The translations under genes and the position numbers were made by a program. This document shows positions 19,834 to 35,384 of a stretch of DNA of 64,000 nucleotides, piece by piece (position 1 is the first letter of the stretch; each line of letters begins with the position of its first letter). Below the pieces are notes generated by a model. The model was not told the origin of the DNA, made no database searches, and saw only the letters and a program-made list of their open reading frames with translations. Origin of the DNA: Sphaerotilus microaerophilus (GTDB taxonomy: Bacteria; Pseudomonadota; Gammaproteobacteria; Burkholderiales; Burkholderiaceae_C); assembly GCF_023734135.1 (NCBI RefSeq), contig NZ_AP025730.1:5952001-6016000 (forward strand). The letters run 5' to 3'.

Positions 19834-21789
19834 GTGTCCGCCCCCCCTGCGCCGGCCTCCAGCGGCCTCCTCCCCGGCTGGCTTGGCCGCTTGCTGAAAC
19901 CCGGTGCCGACGGGCAGCGCCCCCTCTGGCACGTCCTGCACCCGGCCCGCTGGCCGCTGCTGCTGGCCTGCCTGCTGGTCATCCTGGCAGCCCTGGTCGG
20001 CCTGCTGGGGTCCAGCAGCACCACCCAGGGCGGCCTCACGATCGTGCAGGCCTGGGCGATACGCTCGGCTGCGCCCGTGTTCCCGGAAGGCACTGCCGCC
20101 CAGCGCATCGAGCTGCCCCACACCTGGGAACGCGGCCTGCGTGACGAGCTGCCGATGTGGTACCGCATGGAGTTCGAGGTGCCACGCGGGGGCTTCGGCC
20201 CCGGCATGCCGGCGGCCTACCTTGCCAGGGTGTGCGCGCAGTACACGGTCCGGTTGAACGGCCAGTACATCGCCAGCCGGGGCGCCGACCCCGAGCCGCG
20301 CGCGACCGACTGCCACGAGCCGGCGCTGATCGACCTGCCGCCCGGCCTGCTGCGCGAGCGCGGCAACCTGCTGGACATCCAGGTGCGCGCCCTGCCGGTG
20401 CGCAAGGTGGCCTCCCACGAGCGGGCGGGGGCCTTGTCCGAGGTGCGCATCGGTGCTCACCCGGCCCTGGAGGCCGAGCGCGCCCGCGCCCGCGCGCTGC
20501 AGCTGGGCCTGCCGCTGGCCCTGCTGGCGCTGTCGGGCGTCATCGGCGCGGCGGCGCTGGTCCTGGCCGTCACGAGCAAGCTGCCCTACCTGGCCTACTT
20601 CGGCGCCGCGGCGCTGGGCTGGTCGGTCCTGTGCGCCCTGCTGCTCGGGGTGGACCTGCCGCTGCCGGCCCTGGGCGTCGAGATCGTGATCACCGTGCTG
20701 ACGCCCCCGGTGGCGGTGGCGGCGATCCTCTTCCTGCTGCGCTCCTGCGGCCTGCGCATCGACTGGCTGGAGTCCTCCCTGGCCCTGCAGTGCCTGTTCG
20801 TGCTGCTGGGCCTGGCGGTGGCGCTGCCGGAGCGGGTCTACACCGTCGCGCAGCCCTGGGCGGTGATCCTGGTGGTGGAGCTGGTGGCCGCGCTGGGCGT
20901 GTTCCTGCACCGCGCCTGGCACATGTCGCGCACCGACTTCCGCCTGGCCACGGCCTCGGCCGGCTCCGGCGCGCTGGTGCTCGCAGGCGAGTGGCTGCTC
21001 TCGCCCGGCCCGCTGCTCCTGCCGGGCAAGCTGGCGATCAGCGTGTCGGTGCTGGTGATGTTCGCCGGCATGGTCTGGCGCCTGCAACAGGTGCAGCGCA
21101 GCGCCCTCGAAGCCGCCGAGCAGGCCCGCACCGCCGCCGAGAAGCGCATGCAGGAAGTCTCCACCGACATGGAGCAGAACTACGACCGCATGGCCGAGCT
21201 GCGCGTCGAGCAGGTCACCGCCAAGGAGCGCAAGCGCATCGCCGCCGACCTGCACGACGATCTGGGCGCCAAGCTGCTGACCATCGTGCACACCAGCGAA
21301 AGCGACCGTATCTCCACCCTGGCGCGCGAGGCGCTCGAAGAGATGCGCCTGTCCGTGCGCGGCCTCACCGGCAAGGCGGTGCAACTGGGCGATGCCATCG
21401 GCGATTGGCGCAGCGAGATCATGATGCGCCTGTCGCAGGGCGGCGTCGAACTCGCCTGGGACACGCCCGACGAGCTGCTGATGAGCGAACGTGCGATGAG
21501 CGCACGCGCCTACGTGCAGACCACCCGCATCCTGCGCGAGGCGGTCAGCAACGTGCTCAAGCACAGCGGCGCCAGCCACTGCCAGATCTCGATCCGCCAG
21601 GATCACAACGACTTCGAACTGACCATTGCCGACAACGGCAAGGGCATCCCGATGGAGATGGACGGCAAGCTCGACCGCGGGCATGGCATGTCCACCATGA
21701 AGGGCCGCGCCAAGCAACTGCAGGGCCAGTGCCTGGTGGAGTCCGGCCCCGGGTACGGCACCACGATCCGCTTGACCTTGCCGCTTTGA
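19834..21789 (+). CDS. 7TM sensor histidine kinase (NarX/DesK type, HisKA_3)
   Basis: About 651 residues. TM1 (WPLLLACLLVILAALVGLLG) is followed by a periplasmic region of about 160 residues with jelly-roll-like features (LPHTWERGL, MWYRMEFEVPRG, YTVRLNGQYIASRG). Seven hydrophobic segments come next, then a coiled coil and a HisKA_3 domain with the phosphorylated His474 in IAADLHDDLGAKLL. The ATPase domain has an N-box (EAVSNVLKHSG), G1 (IADNGKG) and G2 (GHGMSTMKGRA). This fits a 7TMR-DISM sensor. The start is uncertain; the GTG at 19834 leaves room for a promoter, while a GTG at 19708 would leave only 32 bases to ybeZ. The partner is the regulator 93 bases downstream; the signal is unknown. 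Confidence 0.85.
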   Translation: MSAPPAPASSGLLPGWLGRLLKPGADGQRPLWHVLHPARWPLLLACLLVILAALVGLLGSSSTTQGGLTIVQAWAIRSAAPVFPEGTAAQRIELPHTWERGLRDELPMWYRMEFEVPRGGFGPGMPAAYLARVCAQYTVRLNGQYIASRGADPEPRATDCHEPALIDLPPGLLRERGNLLDIQVRALPVRKVASHERAGALSEVRIGAHPALEAERARARALQLGLPLALLALSGVIGAAALVLAVTSKLPYLAYFGAAALGWSVLCALLLGVDLPLPALGVEIVITVLTPPVAVAAILFLLRSCGLRIDWLESSLALQCLFVLLGLAVALPERVYTVAQPWAVILVVELVAALGVFLHRAWHMSRTDFRLATASAGSGALVLAGEWLLSPGPLLLPGKLAISVSVLVMFAGMVWRLQQVQRSALEAAEQARTAAEKRMQEVSTDMEQNYDRMAELRVEQVTAKERKRIAADLHDDLGAKLLTIVHTSESDRISTLAREALEEMRLSVRGLTGKAVQLGDAIGDWRSEIMMRLSQGGVELAWDTPDELLMSERAMSARAYVQTTRILREAVSNVLKHSGASHCQISIRQDHNDFELTIADNGKGIPMEMDGKLDRGHGMSTMKGRAKQLQGQCLVESGPGYGTTIRLTLPL

Positions 21790-21882
21790 GCACCTGACAC
21801 CGCCGCTGCCCCTCCAGTTCGCCCGCCCTGCCACCGATAACCGCCTCGACGCCCCCCGCGCGCCCCTTTCGGAGCCCCGACC

Positions 21883-22557
21883 ATGAAACAGATCCTGCTG
21901 CTTGAAGACCTGCCCGAGATCCGCGCCTGGCTGCGCACCCTGGTGCTGCAGGTGTTTCCCGGCTCCACCGTCACCGAGGCCGCGCGGGTGCACGACGCGC
22001 TGCAGCAGGTGGGCGCCCAGCGCTTCGACTTGGCAATGATCGACCTCGGGCTGCCCGACGGCTCCGGCGTGAAGGTCGTGCAGGCGCTGCGCGACAACCA
22101 GCCCGATGCGCAGTCGGTGGTCGTGACCATCCACGACGACGACGACCACCTCTTCCCCGCCCTGCAGGCCGGCGCCTACGGCTACCTGCTCAAGGAGCAG
22201 CCGCGCGAGCAGCTGATGGAGCACCTGCAGCGCATCAGCCAGGGCGAGCCGCCGCTGTCGCCGTCGATTGCGCGGCGCATGATCAGCTACTTCTCCGCCC
22301 AGGCCAACCGCCCCGGCGCGCAGCAGGCCGTGAGCACGCAGGACAGCCTGATGCCCAACGTGCAGCTGACCGAGCGCGAGCGCGAGGTGCTGCTGCGCGT
22401 GGCCAAGGGCTTCACCCTGCCCGAGATCGGCGTGCAGCTCGGCCTCTCGCGCCACACCATCGCCGACTACGTCAAGCAGATCTACCGCAAGCTCAACGTG
22501 AGCTCGCGCGCCGAAGCCGCCCTGGAAGCCCAGCGCCTCGGCCTCTTCCGCCGCTGA
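21883..22557 (+). CDS. NarL/FixJ-family response regulator
   Basis: The protein has 224 residues. The receiver domain has the acidic pair in [10 protein letters not shown], the acceptor Asp54 in [12 protein letters not shown], and the switch Lys in [10 protein letters not shown]. An unusual acidic run DDDD lies after the conserved Thr ([13 protein letters not shown]). The C-terminal LuxR-type helix-turn-helix is [17 protein letters not shown] ... [18 protein letters not shown]. It is the obvious partner of the upstream kinase and should bind DNA when phosphorylated. Target genes are unknown. Confidence 0.92.
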   Translation: MKQILLLEDLPEIRAWLRTLVLQVFPGSTVTEAARVHDALQQVGAQRFDLAMIDLGLPDGSGVKVVQALRDNQPDAQSVVVTIHDDDDHLFPALQAGAYGYLLKEQPREQLMEHLQRISQGEPPLSPSIARRMISYFSAQANRPGAQQAVSTQDSLMPNVQLTEREREVLLRVAKGFTLPEIGVQLGLSRHTIADYVKQIYRKLNVSSRAEAALEAQRLGLFRR

Positions 22558-22600
22558 CCCGCCGCTGAGCGCCCGGCCCGTCGCCCCGTATCATCCCCGG

Positions 22601-23173
22601 ATGATCGGACGGCTCAGCGGCACCCTGGCGGAGAAGACTCCGCCGCAGATCCTCATCGATGTGAACGGCGTCGGCTACGAAGTCGACGTGCCGATGAGCA
22701 GCTTCTACAACCTCCCGGCGCTCGGCGAGCGCGTCACGCTGCTGACGCACTTCGTCGTGCGCGAGGACGCACAACTGCTTTACGGCTTTCTCACCGCCGA
22801 AGAGCGCGCCACGTTCCGCCAGCTCATCAGGATCACCGGCGTGGGCGCGCGCACCGCGCTGTCCATCCTGTCGGGCCTGAGCGTGAACGACCTGGCGCAG
22901 GCCGTCTCCGCCCAGCAGGCCGGCCGGCTGATCAAGGTGCCCGGCATCGGCAAGAAGACCGCCGAGCGCCTGCTGCTCGAACTCAAGGGCAAGCTCGGCC
23001 CGGATCTGGCGTTGCCCGGCGCGGTGGTGCAGAGCGACGCCCAGGCCGACATCGTGCAGGCCCTGGTCGCCCTGGGCTACAACGAAAAGGAAGCCGGCGC
23101 CGCGCTGAAGAACCTGCCCAAGGACGTCGGCGTCAGCGAGGGCATCAAGCTCGCGCTGAAGGCCTTGGGCTGA
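22601..23173 (+). CDS. ruvA: Holliday junction branch-migration protein RuvA
   Basis: RuvA is a tetrameric DNA-binding protein that loads RuvB helicase onto Holliday junctions. The 190-residue protein has the OB-fold start [21 protein letters not shown], two helix-hairpin-helix motifs ([31 protein letters not shown]), and the RuvB-binding C-terminal domain ([19 protein letters not shown]). ruvB lies downstream, but gpmI is inserted between the two. Confidence 0.97.
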   Translation: MIGRLSGTLAEKTPPQILIDVNGVGYEVDVPMSSFYNLPALGERVTLLTHFVVREDAQLLYGFLTAEERATFRQLIRITGVGARTALSILSGLSVNDLAQAVSAQQAGRLIKVPGIGKKTAERLLLELKGKLGPDLALPGAVVQSDAQADIVQALVALGYNEKEAGAALKNLPKDVGVSEGIKLALKALG

Positions 23174-23302
23174 ACGCGCTGCGCTGAGCGAGTCGGCTCG
23201 CTCCGCCGGCCATTGCGCACGCTCAAGCGCCGTTCCGAGGGCTGCGCGGCAGCGAGCCCGGGTGCGAAAATCCCAGGTTCTGCTTGCTCCCAGGAACGCT
23301 TC

Positions 23303-24943
<1,641 letters not shown>

Positions 24944-24971
24944 ATGGGGGGCTGCGCCCGATAATCACTGG

Positions 24972-26042
<1,071 letters not shown>

Positions 26043-26068
26043 GGGAAGCGGACTCCGAGAAACTCGCC

Positions 26069-26309
26069 ATGCCCACCTTGACCCTCCACGACCTGTCTGA
26101 GGAAACCCTCAGCGCACTCGAACGGTTGGCCAGCCAGCACGGCCACAGCGTGGAGGACGAGACGCGCCGCCTTCTGGATGAGGCGGTCCAGTCGAAGATC
26201 GGGCCAGGAACTGCGCTCGCTCGGATTGGGCGGGGGTGGGTGGAGTGGATGAGCTGGAGCTGTGCCTGCAGCGGGAAACGACGCCAATCGCGCCGGCCAC
26301 GTTCGAACA
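26069..26309 (+). pseudogene. Decayed FitA/VapB-type antitoxin
   Basis: The first 50 codons read as a ribbon-helix-helix antitoxin (MPTLTLHDLSEETLSALERL ... EDETRRLLDEAVQ). The usual continuation GVDELEL...RETTPIAPATFE is present but in a different frame from the start. A slip in the G-rich run at 26228-26243 joins the two. The original antitoxin stop overlapping the toxin start is also mutated. It lies 26 bases after ruvB. Any product would be an antitoxin fused into toxin sequence. Confidence 0.65.
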
Positions 26310-26674
26310 ATCGTCCTCGACCGCCGCTCAAACCTGACCGGTCTGCCGCTGTGCTGACCTGGCTGGATGCGCAGCTGGTCGGCAGCCTGTTCCTGACCAC
26401 CATCAGCTGGGCCGAGCCGCTGTCCGGCGTGGCAGCGTTGCCCCTGGGCCGCCGCCGTACGGATCTGCATCGGGCGCTGACTCAGCAAGTGCGCCCCCTG
26501 TTCGAAGACCGTGTGCTGGACTTCGACACCGCAGCCAAGGCCGCCGGCAACCCGATTGGCTTTGCGGATGGCGCCATCGCGGCGATTGCTGCCGCCAGGG
26601 GTTTCACGATTGCGACACGCAATGTGCGCGACTTTCATGGCACGGGTGTGCGGGTGGTGAATCCCTGGGGCTGA
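26307..26674 (+). pseudogene. Decayed FitB/VapC-type PIN toxin
   Basis: The PIN-domain core is recognisable: AVLTWLDAQ, LFLTTISWAEPLSGVAALPLGRRR, GFADGAIAAIAAARG, and TRNVRDFHGTGVRVVNPWG. The N-terminus is broken: the expected start (ATG ATC GTC CTC GAC) reads ACA ATC GTC CTC GAC at 26307-26321 and shifts frame right after the first catalytic Asp. The segment between FDTAAK and AAGNPIG is shorter than usual, as if 12-15 residues were deleted. With the antitoxin also damaged, this is a dead toxin-antitoxin locus. Confidence 0.65.
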
Positions 26675-26677
26675 AGT

Positions 26678-27106
26678 TCAGGAGAGCGACGTCTGCTCGG
26701 CCTGATGACAAACAGCCTCGATGTTGTTTCCTTCCGGGTCGATGACAAACGCACCGTAGTAGTTGGGGTGGTAGTCGGGGCGCAGACCCGGGGGGCCGTT
26801 GTCCCTGCCGCCCGCAGCCATCGCTGCGCTGTAGAACGCATCCACCTGGGCACGGCTGCCGGCCTTCCATGCCAGGTGGCAGGCCGTGGTGGCCGGGGCA
26901 CCGCCGTAGGGTGAAGGGCCGTCGACGAACCAGACATCCGCCTTCTTGCCATCGGGCTCGGACGGGTCCGGATAAGCGAAGCCCAGGATGTTCGAACCGT
27001 AGTGGCCCTCGAAGCAGACGGCGTAGCCGAGTGGCGCCAGCGCAGCGCTGAAGAACGCCTTGGCGCGACGGATGTCAGTGACGCGGAAGGTCATGTGGTC
27101 CAGCAT
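26678..27106 (-). CDS. VOC-family (glyoxalase/dioxygenase-like) protein
   Basis: This 142-residue single-domain protein starts MLDHMTFRVTDIRRAKAFF and ends DPEGNNIEAVCHQAE, the standard VOC fold. Possible metal ligands are His4, the His in ACHLAWKAG and the Glu in NNIEAVC. Members of this group are often annotated as glyoxalase-like, but the substrate is unknown. The start at 27106 has AGGAG upstream; the longer in-frame reading is not supported. A perfect LexA box lies about 60 bases upstream (27167-27182), so the gene may be SOS-regulated. Confidence 0.85.
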   Translation of the reverse strand: MLDHMTFRVTDIRRAKAFFSAALAPLGYAVCFEGHYGSNILGFAYPDPSEPDGKKADVWFVDGPSPYGGAPATTACHLAWKAGSRAQVDAFYSAAMAAGGRDNGPPGLRPDYHPNYYGAFVIDPEGNNIEAVCHQAEQTSLS

Positions 27107-27166
27107 GGGAAGGTTCTCCTGAGTCAGCCTGAGTGAGCGGTCGGCACCGTGCATACGACCGCATGA

Positions 27167-27182
27167 CTGTATGAATGTACAG
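27167..27182. promoter_or_regulatory. LexA (SOS) box
   Basis: CTGTATGAATGTACAG matches CTGT-N8-ACAG perfectly and has the A/T-rich centre typical of betaproteobacterial LexA sites. It overlaps a TACATT -10-like hexamer on the minus strand, preceded by TTGCGC at 16 bases. No SOS gene starts to its right; the only gene it can serve is the VOC protein. The remainder of 27107-27339 shows nothing more. Confidence 0.75.
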
Positions 27183-27339
27183 TCTTTACGGGTCCGCGCA
27201 AGTCCCCCGACGGGCTGGGCGGCATCGAGCGTGGCGAGAGTATCCCGCGCGGAAACTGATCCGCTGGTCGGGCCATGGCTGGATTCCACAGGCCAGCCCA
27301 CACCGGGCCCCGATGTGCTGGTTCAGCCGCGGGCGCCGC

Positions 27340-28833
<1,494 letters not shown>

Positions 28834-28901
28834 GGAAGTGTCTCCTTGTGGTCGGGCGCGGAGCGACGGCCGACCAGCGGCGGGCCGTGCGCTGCGGCCG
28901 T

Positions 28902-29666
28902 TCAGCCGGCGAGCTCGACCTGCACGCCGGCCTCGGCCAGCAACTGCGGGAAGGGCTCGGGCGGAGCCACGTCGGTGAAGAGCAGGTCGATCTGGTCGAT
29001 GCGGGCCAGCTCCACCATCGCCGGGCGGTTGAACTTGCTGTGGTCGGCCACCAGCCAGACCTCGCGGCTCTGCTCGATGATGGCGCGCGCCACCTGCACC
29101 TCGCGGTAGTCGAAGTCGCGCAGGCTGCCGTCGGCCTCGATGCCGGAGATGCCGATCAGGCCGATGTCCACCTTGAACTGGCGGATCAGGTCCACCGCCG
29201 CGGCGCCGACGATGCCGCGGTCGCGGTGGCGCACCATGCCGCCGGTGACGATGACCTCGCAGTCCGGGTTGTCGGCCAGGATGGCGGCCACGTTCAGGTT
29301 GTTCGTGATCACGCGCAGGCCAGCGTGCTGCAGCAGCTCGCGCGCCACCGCCTCGGTGGTGGTGCCCAGGTTGATCAGCAGCGAGCTGCCGTTGGGGATG
29401 CGCGCGGCCACCGCCCGGGCGATGCCCTGCTTGCCCTCGGCGTGCAGCGCCTCGCGCTGGCGGTAGGCGATGTTCTCGGTGGTGGAGCTGGGCAGCCGCA
29501 CCCCGCCATGGAAGCGCGCCAGCAGGCCGGCCTCGGCCAGCAGCTTCACGTCGCGGCGCACGGTCTGCAGCGTCACGCCGAAGCGCTCGGCCAGGGTCTC
29601 GACGCTCAGCGCGCCGTGCTGGCGCACCGCGTCCAGCAGCTGGGATTGGCGGGGGTTGGGCGTCAT
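28902..29666 (-). CDS. glpR: DeoR-family regulator GlpR
   Basis: The 254-residue protein has an N-terminal helix-turn-helix ([20 protein letters not shown] ... [18 protein letters not shown]) and a sugar-phosphate-binding DeoRC domain ([45 protein letters not shown]). By family knowledge it represses glp genes and releases DNA when glycerol 3-phosphate is bound. Candidate operators (three AAACGAA repeats) lie in the control region it shares with glpD. Confidence 0.93.
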   Translation of the reverse strand: MTPNPRQSQLLDAVRQHGALSVETLAERFGVTLQTVRRDVKLLAEAGLLARFHGGVRLPSSTTENIAYRQREALHAEGKQGIARAVAARIPNGSSLLINLGTTTEAVARELLQHAGLRVITNNLNVAAILADNPDCEVIVTGGMVRHRDRGIVGAAAVDLIRQFKVDIGLIGISGIEADGSLRDFDYREVQVARAIIEQSREVWLVADHSKFNRPAMVELARIDQIDLLFTDVAPPEPFPQLLAEAGVQVELAG

Positions 29667-29724
29667 GGCGTGTGGATGCTAGGGCCGACGGCTGACGGCT
29701 GCCTTCTCATGTGCCGCAGAGCCT

Positions 29725-29773
29725 AAACGAACCCAAAGGAAACGAAATAGATGCAATACCTATTGCAAACGAA
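29725..29773. promoter_or_regulatory. Candidate GlpR operators: three AAACGAA direct repeats
   Basis: AAACGAA occurs at 29725-29731, 29740-29746 and 29767-29773. DeoR-type repressors commonly bind such direct repeats (TTCGTTT on the other strand). They lie between glpR and glpD and overlap the predicted glpD promoter. Confidence 0.6.
29752..29767. promoter_or_regulatory. Perfect palindrome in the glp control region
   Basis: TGCAATA-CC-TATTGCA is a perfect 7-2-7 inverted repeat between the second and third AAACGAA repeats. It resembles an operator for a dimeric regulator, different in sequence from the repeats. Confidence 0.5.
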
Positions 29774-29791
29774 CATTGAGGGCGGTAAAAA
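29763..29791 (+). promoter_or_regulatory. Predicted sigma-70 promoter of glpD-glpSTPQUV
   Basis: TTGCAA (29763-29768) and TAAAAA (29786-29791) are separated by 17 bases. The predicted start is near 29798, about 85 bases before the glpD TTG codon. The -35 overlaps the palindrome and the third direct repeat, so repressor binding would block it. Confidence 0.55.
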
Positions 29792-29883
29792 GAAAAAAGA
29801 AGAACCCGGATGCGGCGCGTTTGGGCGCCATTGGATGACGGCCGGTGAGCGCCGGTCATCGCATCCGTTCCAGGAGACACCCC

Positions 29884-31529
29884 TTGTCCATTGCTTCGCC
29901 CCCGTCGGGGACGACCTCCATCAACGCCCGGCAGGCCCGGGACGGCGACTGCGACGTGCTGATCGTGGGCGGCGGCATCAACGGCTGCGGCATCGCCCGC
30001 GACCTGGCCGGCCGCGGCTGGCGCGTGACGCTGGTGGAGCAGGACGACCTGGCGTCGCACACCTCGTCGTCGTCCACCAAGCTGATCCACGGCGGCCTGC
30101 GCTACCTGGAGTACTACGAGTTCGGGCTGGTGCGCAAGGCGCTGCAGGAGCGCGAGGTGCTGCTCAAGAGCGCCCCGCACATCATGTGGCCGCTGCGCTT
30201 CGTGATGCCGCACGATCCCTCGATGAGGCCGGCCTGGCTGATCCGCCTGGGCATCTTTCTCTACGACCACCTGGCGCGGCGCGAGGTGCTGCCCGGCTCG
30301 CGCGGCGTGGACCTGCGCAGCCACCCGGTGGGCGCGCCGCTGCAGCAGCGCTACACCCGCGGCTTCATCTACTCCGACGGCTGGGTGGACGACGCCCGGC
30401 TGGTGCTGCTCAACGCGCTGGACGCCCGCGACCGCGGCGCCCAGGTGCTGACCCGCACCCGCTGCGTGGCCGCGCAGCGCGACGCCCAAGGCTGGCAGGT
30501 GCAGCTTGAGGGCCCGGGCGGCGCGCGCCGCAGCCTGCGCGCCCGGGCGCTGGTCAACGCCGCCGGGCCCTGGGCGGAGAGCTTCCTGCGGGGCGTGGCG
30601 CGCCCGGCCGGTGGCGAGGTGCTGGCCACGCGCAGCCTGCGGCTGGTGAAGGGCTCGCACATCGTGGTGCCGCGATGCTTCGAGCACGACCACGCCTACA
30701 TCTTCCAGAACCCGGACAAGCGCATCATCTTCGCCATCCCCTACGAGGAGGACTTCACCCTGATGGGAACCACCGACCAGGAGCTGCAGGGCGATCCGCG
30801 CGGCGCGGCGATCGATGCCGACGAGGTGGCCTACCTCTGCGAGCAGGCCAGCCGCTACTTCACCCGGCCGGTGCGGCCGAGCGATGTGGTGTGGAGCTAC
30901 GCCGGCGTGCGCCCGCTGCTGGACGATGAATCGGGAGACCCCTCGGCAGTGACGCGCGACTACCTGCTGGAGACCAGCACCCTGGCCGTGGCAGGGGCCC
31001 CCCTGCTCAGCATCTGGGGCGGCAAGATCACCACCTTCCGCAAGCTGGCCGAGGACGCCGCCGACGAGGTGGGCCGCATGCTGGGCGAGGCGCGCCCGGC
31101 CTGGACCGAGCCGGCACCGCTGCCCGGCGGCGACCTGCGCGGCTGGATCGGCACGCCGCGGCGGCCGGACACCGACTTCGAGCGTTTCGTCAGCATGCTG
31201 CGCTCGCGCCACGGCTGGCTGCCGCTGGCGCTGGCGCGGCGCCTGGCGCGGGCCTATGGCGCGCGCATCGACCGGGTGCTGGGCCGCGCCGAGTCCCTGG
31301 CCGACCTGGGCACCGAAGTGGCGCCCGGCCTGCACGAGGCGGAGATCCGCTACCTCCAGCGCGAGGAGTGGGTGACCTGCGCCGACGACCTGCTGTGGCG
31401 GCGCAGCAAGCTCGGCCTGCACTACAGCGCCGCCGAACGACAACAGGTGGCCGACTGGCTGGCCGCCCATCCCCTGCCCACCGACGACGACATGAACGAC
31501 CCCACCCCCGAAACACGGAGCGAGACGGC

Positions 31530-31539
<10 letters not shown>
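29884..31539 (+). CDS. glpD: Glycerol-3-phosphate dehydrogenase (aerobic, FAD)
   Basis: GlpD is a peripheral inner-membrane flavoenzyme that oxidises glycerol 3-phosphate to dihydroxyacetone phosphate and passes electrons to quinone. The 551-residue protein has the FAD dinucleotide-binding motif DVLIVGGGINGCGIARDLAG. It also has SSSSTKLIHGGLRYLEYYEF, LVNAAGPWAESFL, VVWSYAGVRPLLDD and SIWGGKITTFRKLAEDAA. The likely start is TTG at 29884, eight bases after CAGGAGAC; no ATG fits. Its end overlaps glpS by ten bases. Confidence 0.95.
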
Positions 31540-32603
<1,064 letters not shown>

Positions 32604-32606
32604 GCG

Positions 32607-33673
32607 ATGGCCCGCATCGACCTCGACCTCGCGCACTCGTACAAGCCGAACCCGGCGCAGGACAGCGACTACGCGCTGCTGCCGCTGAAGATGACCTTCG
32701 AGGACGGCGGCGCCTACGCGCTGCTGGGCCCCTCGGGCTGTGGCAAGACGACGATGCTCAACATCATGTCGGGCCTGCTGGTGCCCTCGCAGGGCAGCGT
32801 CCACTTCGACGGGTGTGACCGGACCCGCGCCACGCCGCAGGAGCGCAACATTGCCCAGGTGTTCCAGTTCCCGGTGATCTACGACACCATGACGGTGGCG
32901 CAGAACCTGGCCTTTCCGCTGAAGAACCGCAAGGTGCCGGACGCCGTCGTCCGCCAGCGCGTCGGCCAGATCGCCGAGATGCTGGAGATGAGCCACCAGC
33001 TCGACCAGCGCGCCGCAGGGCTGTCCGCCGACCAGAAGCAGAAGATCTCGCTGGGCCGCGGCCTGGTGCGCCCGGACGTGTCGGCGGTGCTGTTCGACGA
33101 GCCGCTGACGGTGATCGACCCGCACCTGAAGTGGCAGCTGCGCCGCAAGCTCAAGCAGATCCACCACGAGCTCAAGCTCACGCTGATCTACGTCACCCAC
33201 GACCAGGTGGAGGCGCTGACCTTCGCCGACCAGGTGGTGGTGATGACCCGCGGCAAGGTGGTGCAGATGGGCACGCCCGATGCACTGTTCGAGCGGCCGG
33301 CGCACACCTTCGTCGGCCACTTCATCGGCTCGCCGGGCATGAACCTGCTGGAGGCCCGGGCCGCCGGTGGCGCACTGCACATCGGTGCGCTGTCGGTGCC
33401 GGCGCCGCGCGCGCTGCCCGAGGGGGCGCTGCGCCTGGGCATCCGCCCCGAGTACCTGGTGCTGACGGAGCCTGGCCGCGACGGCGCCCTGCCCGGCAGC
33501 GTGCGGCAGGTGCAGGACATCGGCACCTACTTCCTGGTGACGCTGGACGTGGCCGGCCAGACGCTGAAGGCGCGCCTGTCGCCGGAGGCCGAGCGCCCGG
33601 CCGTCGGCGCGGCCGTGGGCCTGCAGGTGCTGGGCAGCCACACCTGCTTCTACAAGAACGAGGAACTCGTGGC

Positions 33674-33677
<4 letters not shown>
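32607..33677 (+). CDS. glpT: Glycerol ABC importer ATPase GlpT (degenerate signature)
   Basis: The 356-residue protein has Walker A GPSGCGKTT (41-49), Q-loop VFQFPVIY, Walker B VLFDEP with Glu165, the switch His198 in YVTHDQVEAL, and a MalK-like C-terminal domain (LRLGIRPEYLVL). The ABC signature is degenerate: LSADQ (139-143) instead of LSGGQ. It should pair with GlpS as a heterodimer. The name GlpT here is unrelated to the E. coli glycerol-3-phosphate antiporter. It overlaps glpP by the ATGA arrangement. Confidence 0.88.
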
Positions 33678-34559
<882 letters not shown>

Positions 34560-34567
<8 letters not shown>

Positions 34568-35372
34568 GCGTGGCTTCCAGCAGAGGACGATCTTTCTGAT
34601 CGCCTACCTCATCTTCGCCCTGCTGCCCATCTACTGGATGGTCAACATGAGTCTGAAGACCAACGAGGAGATCCTCGCCAGCTTCAGCCTCTGGCCGGCG
34701 CAGGTCAGCTGGACGAGTTACCGAACCATCTTCACCGACGCGAGCTGGTACTCGGGCTACATCAACAGCCTGATCTACGTGGCCATCAACATGGTCATCT
34801 CGCTGACGGTGGCGCTGCCGGCGGCCTATGCCTTCAGCCGCTACAGCTTCCTGGGCGACAAGCACGTCTTCTTCTGGCTGCTGACCAACCGCATGACGCC
34901 GCCGGCGGTGTTCCTGCTGCCCTTCTTCCAGCTCTACACCACCGTCGGGCTGATGGACACGCACATCGCGGTGGCGCTGGCGCACCTGCTGTTCAACGTG
35001 CCGCTGGCGGTGTGGATCCTGGAGGGCTTCATGTCCGGCATCCCGCGCGAGATCGACGAGACGGCGTACATCGACGGCTACAGCTTCCCGCGTTTCTTCC
35101 TGACGATCTTCCTGCCGCTGATCAAGGCGGGCGTGGGCGTGGCGGCCTTTTTCTGCTTCATGTTCAGCTGGGTGGAGCTGCTGCTGGCGCGCACGCTGAC
35201 CAGCGTGAACGCCAAGCCCATCGTCGCGACGATGACCCGCACGGTCAGCGCCAGCGGCATGGACTGGGCCACCCTGGCCGCCGCCGGCACGCTGACCATC
35301 GTGCCCGGCGCGATCGTGATCTGGTTTGTCCGCCACTACATCGCGAAGGGTTTCGCGATGGGCCGCGTCTGA
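34560..35372 (+). CDS. glpQ: Glycerol ABC importer permease GlpQ
   Basis: This 270-residue MalG-type permease has six membrane segments (RTIFLIAYLIFALLPIYWMV first) and the EAA loop EIDETAYIDGYSFPRFFL. It ends RHYIAKGFAMGRV, typical of the C-terminus of this subfamily. With GlpP it forms the transmembrane pore. It is not the E. coli periplasmic phosphodiesterase of the same name. Confidence 0.92.
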
Positions 35373-35384
35373 GGAGCCGCCGAG

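Noticed and set aside
19759..22455. 898-codon open frame on the minus strand across the kinase and regulator genes
   Set aside because: It is a shadow of two genes with complete catalytic motifs and is dominated by His, Gln, Gly and Arg.
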